Origin: Bacteroidota bacterium
GTDB lineage: Bacteria; Bacteroidota; Bacteroidia; NS11-12g; UBA9320
DNA length: 64,000 nucleotides
Reading direction: 5' to 3'
Assembly (NCBI GenBank): GCA_016124755.1
Contig: WGNA01000008.1
Coordinates: 62,001-126,000, forward strand
The notes beneath the pieces were generated by a model, which did not search any database, had not been told where the DNA came from, and was given only the letters and a program-made list of their open reading frames with translations. A program made the position numbers and the translations under genes. This document shows positions 62,001-64,000 of this stretch, in pieces (within the stretch, counting starts at the first letter, position 1; each line of letters begins with the position of its first letter).

Positions 62001-63563
62001 ATGAGAAGGATTCTAATTTTACTTTTACTAATTGTCGGTTCATGTCTTTCATCTGATGTATCATCCACTTCGATACCTTCGGGCCCAAAGCCTTTTATTT
62101 TCGAACCGGGAAAACCAGGTGATAAAATCCGAAGCCAGAAACTGTTATTGTTTGGTGAAAGAGGAGCGCTCTATTTTGCTGAAACGGAACTTAAAAAGAA
62201 TAAAAAGAAAATTCGGGTACACGTCAATTTTAAGCGCAAAAAGAAGAAGAAAGTAAAAGAATCCAAATACGCCTGGACCATTTATCTGATGGATAGATTT
62301 ATGGGTGTGTCGTATGAAGAAACGCTTAATATCAGATCTTCTTTTGGTGATTTCAGCCGTTACTACGACGACGGAGAAAGGGTGTATTTTATAGCGCAAC
62401 GTTACAAAAAGGAAGAAGGATTTGAATTGCTGGAAGTAAATTTCAAACGTCATCAGTTCCGGCATTTTAATCTTAAGATGGAATCTGAGACAGAATTCAA
62501 GGATGTTGAGAAAGTCGGAGATTCACTTATTATTTCCACTACAGATGCATCCTATTTTTTGGATTCATCGTATAAAACGCTGCATACACTAAAATGCGAG
62601 GATCTCACTACAGAATATTTTAACAAAAAAGACAGAGCCAACGCGTTGGAGCGTCACTTTATTTATTTAAAGGAATACAACAAAACCCTGATGCTCGAAG
62701 ATGTGGAAATGAGTGCAAACCGTAAAGTAACGTATGCCCGCTGGTTCGACGAAGACCTTGAACACGAATCGGATGAAGTGCTGTACGACGGCGAATACCA
62801 TCTTTTTGTTCAGAATGTTTTGCCTCTGGGAAATGGTGATTATGCGATTTCTGGACAAGTAAATTATTCCGGCGATTATTACGGAGGTGTTGGGATATTT
62901 TATTTGCGAATTGAAAAAGGAATTCCCGGTAAACCTGTTTTGTATTTTGCTCAAGATGTGGAAGGGTTCGGCTTATTAATGATCCGTAAATACATAAATC
63001 GGAATGAACGTGCAGAGAAAAAGGGGCGTCCTAAAAAATACAAACCGCCTGTCGGACATCTGCACATTGTTCAGTCTTTTAAAGATGGAGATGCTATAAC
63101 GTTCACATTTCAGATGGGTCAGTTGTATATTAAATCCGGAGAGGGTTATTCTTATGTGTATTGCCATACCCGATATGGTGTAGCGTTAAAAGTAAATATT
63201 AACGGAGAATTGCAATGGTCGCATTCGATGAGATTGTCGCACAGTAGTACTACCTTTCCGGAAGCCAGTGCATCGCAGGTTTGTGGAGTGAGTAAAGACG
63301 AAGAAGGGAATTATATGTTTAGCGGTATTTATAATAATACCATGATGGTTAATAATTATGATTCTTTGGGGAAATTGACGACTAAAGAATCATATAACAT
63401 GTTTTGGAAGAAATATACCTTTTATCGTATCAGGCTCCGGATTATGTATGAACACGATTACTGGTTCGCTAAAAAGTCGGTTTTTCACATTCATATTAAA
63501 AGAAGATATAAGAAAAAAATTTTCCGGAAACGAAGGTATTTAGTGAGGATAGTTGGGGAATAA
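62001..63563 (+). CDS. Lipoprotein of unknown function, possible beta-propeller
   Basis: 520 residues; lipoprotein signal MRRILILLLLIVGSC with Cys15. After a Ser/Thr-rich linker there is an unusually basic stretch (KKNKKKIRVHVNFKRKKKKKVKES) and then repeated strand pairs of a kind seen in beta-propellers (RVYFIAQRYKKEEGFELLEV, DSLIISTTDASYFLDSSY, NGDYAISGQVNYSGDYYGGV, EEGNYMFSGIYNNTMMVN). The C-terminus is again very basic (HIHIKRRYKKKIFRKRRYL). No family recognised. The excess of Lys/Arg is odd for a lipoprotein and might mean binding to a negatively charged polymer (inference). Confidence 0.78.
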   Translation: MRRILILLLLIVGSCLSSDVSSTSIPSGPKPFIFEPGKPGDKIRSQKLLLFGERGALYFAETELKKNKKKIRVHVNFKRKKKKKVKESKYAWTIYLMDRFMGVSYEETLNIRSSFGDFSRYYDDGERVYFIAQRYKKEEGFELLEVNFKRHQFRHFNLKMESETEFKDVEKVGDSLIISTTDASYFLDSSYKTLHTLKCEDLTTEYFNKKDRANALERHFIYLKEYNKTLMLEDVEMSANRKVTYARWFDEDLEHESDEVLYDGEYHLFVQNVLPLGNGDYAISGQVNYSGDYYGGVGIFYLRIEKGIPGKPVLYFAQDVEGFGLLMIRKYINRNERAEKKGRPKKYKPPVGHLHIVQSFKDGDAITFTFQMGQLYIKSGEGYSYVYCHTRYGVALKVNINGELQWSHSMRLSHSSTTFPEASASQVCGVSKDEEGNYMFSGIYNNTMMVNNYDSLGKLTTKESYNMFWKKYTFYRIRLRIMYEHDYWFAKKSVFHIHIKRRYKKKIFRKRRYLVRIVGE

Positions 63564-63640
63564 CCGATTAGTGTTTTCTATGTTCTGCCAGTCACGGATG
63601 AATTTTTAGCGCATCATGTCAGAAATCTATGAAATAAAAG

Positions 63641-63703
63641 CTCAGTGGCAGGTTCTCGAACCTCTACAAATCATAGAATGCCAAACACATGATCGGCTTC
63701 GGT
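63641..63703. repeat. Degenerate CTCGAA...GCCAAA...ATCGGCTTCG repeat
   Basis: TTCTCGAACC, then ATGCCAAACACATGATCGGCTTCGG. Related to 6415-6480, 6733-6785 and 32.90-32.95 kb. Confidence 0.45.
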
Positions 63704-63746
63704 ATATTTTTGATTTAATGTTCACAATTTAAATTTGGTTCAAGGA

Positions 63747-64000
63747 ATGAATTTATTCTGCAGTAATAAAGTTAGTCCGCATCATTACCATCAATCCGAT
63801 TTATGTTCTTTTAGTAAGCAGATTTGTTTTAGATGTAATTCTTTTTACCTCACTACATCGGTCTTTTTACTTTTTATAATGGGTTGTAGGGTTGAAAGTG
63901 GATCGGAACGAAAAACCGAATTGGAAGTTCATGATTCTTTAATGAATACTCAAACAGACATTCCCGAGAAATTGGAAATAATGCGGGTTGGAAACCGTAT
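63747..64000 (+). CDS. Lipoprotein, N-terminal part only (runs off window)
   Basis: From ATG 63747 the frame is open to the window end (84 codons). It begins MNLFCSNKVSPHHYHQSD and reaches a hydrophobic run with lipobox (FYLTTSVFLLFIMGC, Cys about 47), then ESGSERKTELEVHDSLMNTQ. The long N-terminal part before the signal is unusual; a downstream non-ATG start is possible. No family can be assigned from this fragment. Confidence 0.55.
   Translation, partial: MNLFCSNKVSPHHYHQSDLCSFSKQICFRCNSFYLTTSVFLLFIMGCRVESGSERKTELEVHDSLMNTQTDIPEKLEIMRVGNR

Overview
The window comes from a bacterium of the phylum Bacteroidota, probably a gliding or surface-associated member of the Flavobacteriia/Cytophagia type. 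The evidence is three very large secreted proteins with type IX secretion (T9SS) sorting domains (two C-terminal type A domains with the YPNP motif, one gliding-motility type B domain), a TonB-dependent receptor with a carboxypeptidase-like N-terminal domain, SusC-era style outer membrane proteins, mitochondrial-type aconitase, promoters of the TTG / TAnnTTTG kind, and few Shine-Dalgarno sequences. No rRNA, tRNA, phage, integron or CRISPR was seen. The species cannot be named from the sequence.

Layout. 1-4.8 kb: the 5' part of a giant FG-GAP/TIG surface protein that runs off the left edge. 5.2-6.2 kb: a two-gene GerW(YtfJ)-like / DUF2953-like unit. 6.2-7.6 kb: a gene-free stretch rich in hairpin repeats and a structured block. 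7.6-13.9 kb: a complete RND tripartite efflux operon (adaptor, pump, outer membrane channel) preceded by a small secreted protein. 14.2-16.7 kb: a small membrane protein/ABC ATPase pair and a TlpA-like thioredoxin. 17.4-20.5 kb: aconitase and a lipoprotein with a possible caspase-like His/Cys pair. 21.3-32.6 kb: a T9SS beta-helix adhesin, pirin, YceI and a T9SS PKD/FN3 giant. 33-37 kb: a hydrolase, a membrane lipoprotein, and a MarR - isochorismatase-fold - MFS exporter operon. 37.4-43.2 kb: a PhoX-like protein with an inserted choice-of-anchor I / lamin-tail module, followed by a di-haem peroxidase. 43.2-43.8 kb: a dead HigBA toxin-antitoxin module. 43.9-47 kb: a Crp/Fnr regulator and a TonB receptor with a perfect FNR-type box between them. 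48.6-52.2 kb: outer membrane proteins (one broken by a stop codon), a glycosyltransferase and an LpxH-like phosphoesterase. 52.4-56.1 kb: a TPR histidine kinase, NarL-type regulator and outer membrane protein. 56.9-58.7 kb: beta-carbonic anhydrase plus bestrophin. 58.7-64 kb: repeat-rich, with an esterase, a membrane protein, a decayed gene, a lipoprotein and a partial lipoprotein.

The most unusual content is in the intergenic DNA. One family of about 335-350 bp occurs four times (20.6, 36.8, 47.0 and 56.4 kb); it has imperfect terminal inverted repeats, folds back on itself at several nested levels and, in three copies, is bracketed by 8-bp direct repeats, so it looks like a non-autonomous mobile element (MITE-like). 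A second family is a hairpin with an invariant CTGAC/GTCAG base, a bulged G and an inner helix whose two strands change together from locus to locus (6.9, 7.2, 26.1-26.5 and 32.8 kb). A third is a modular composite repeat (4.9, 58.7-60.6 kb and, inverted, 15.3 and 27.3 kb). Several decayed genes (higA, higB, an outer membrane protein, a small 61-kb gene) show that single-base decay is common here.
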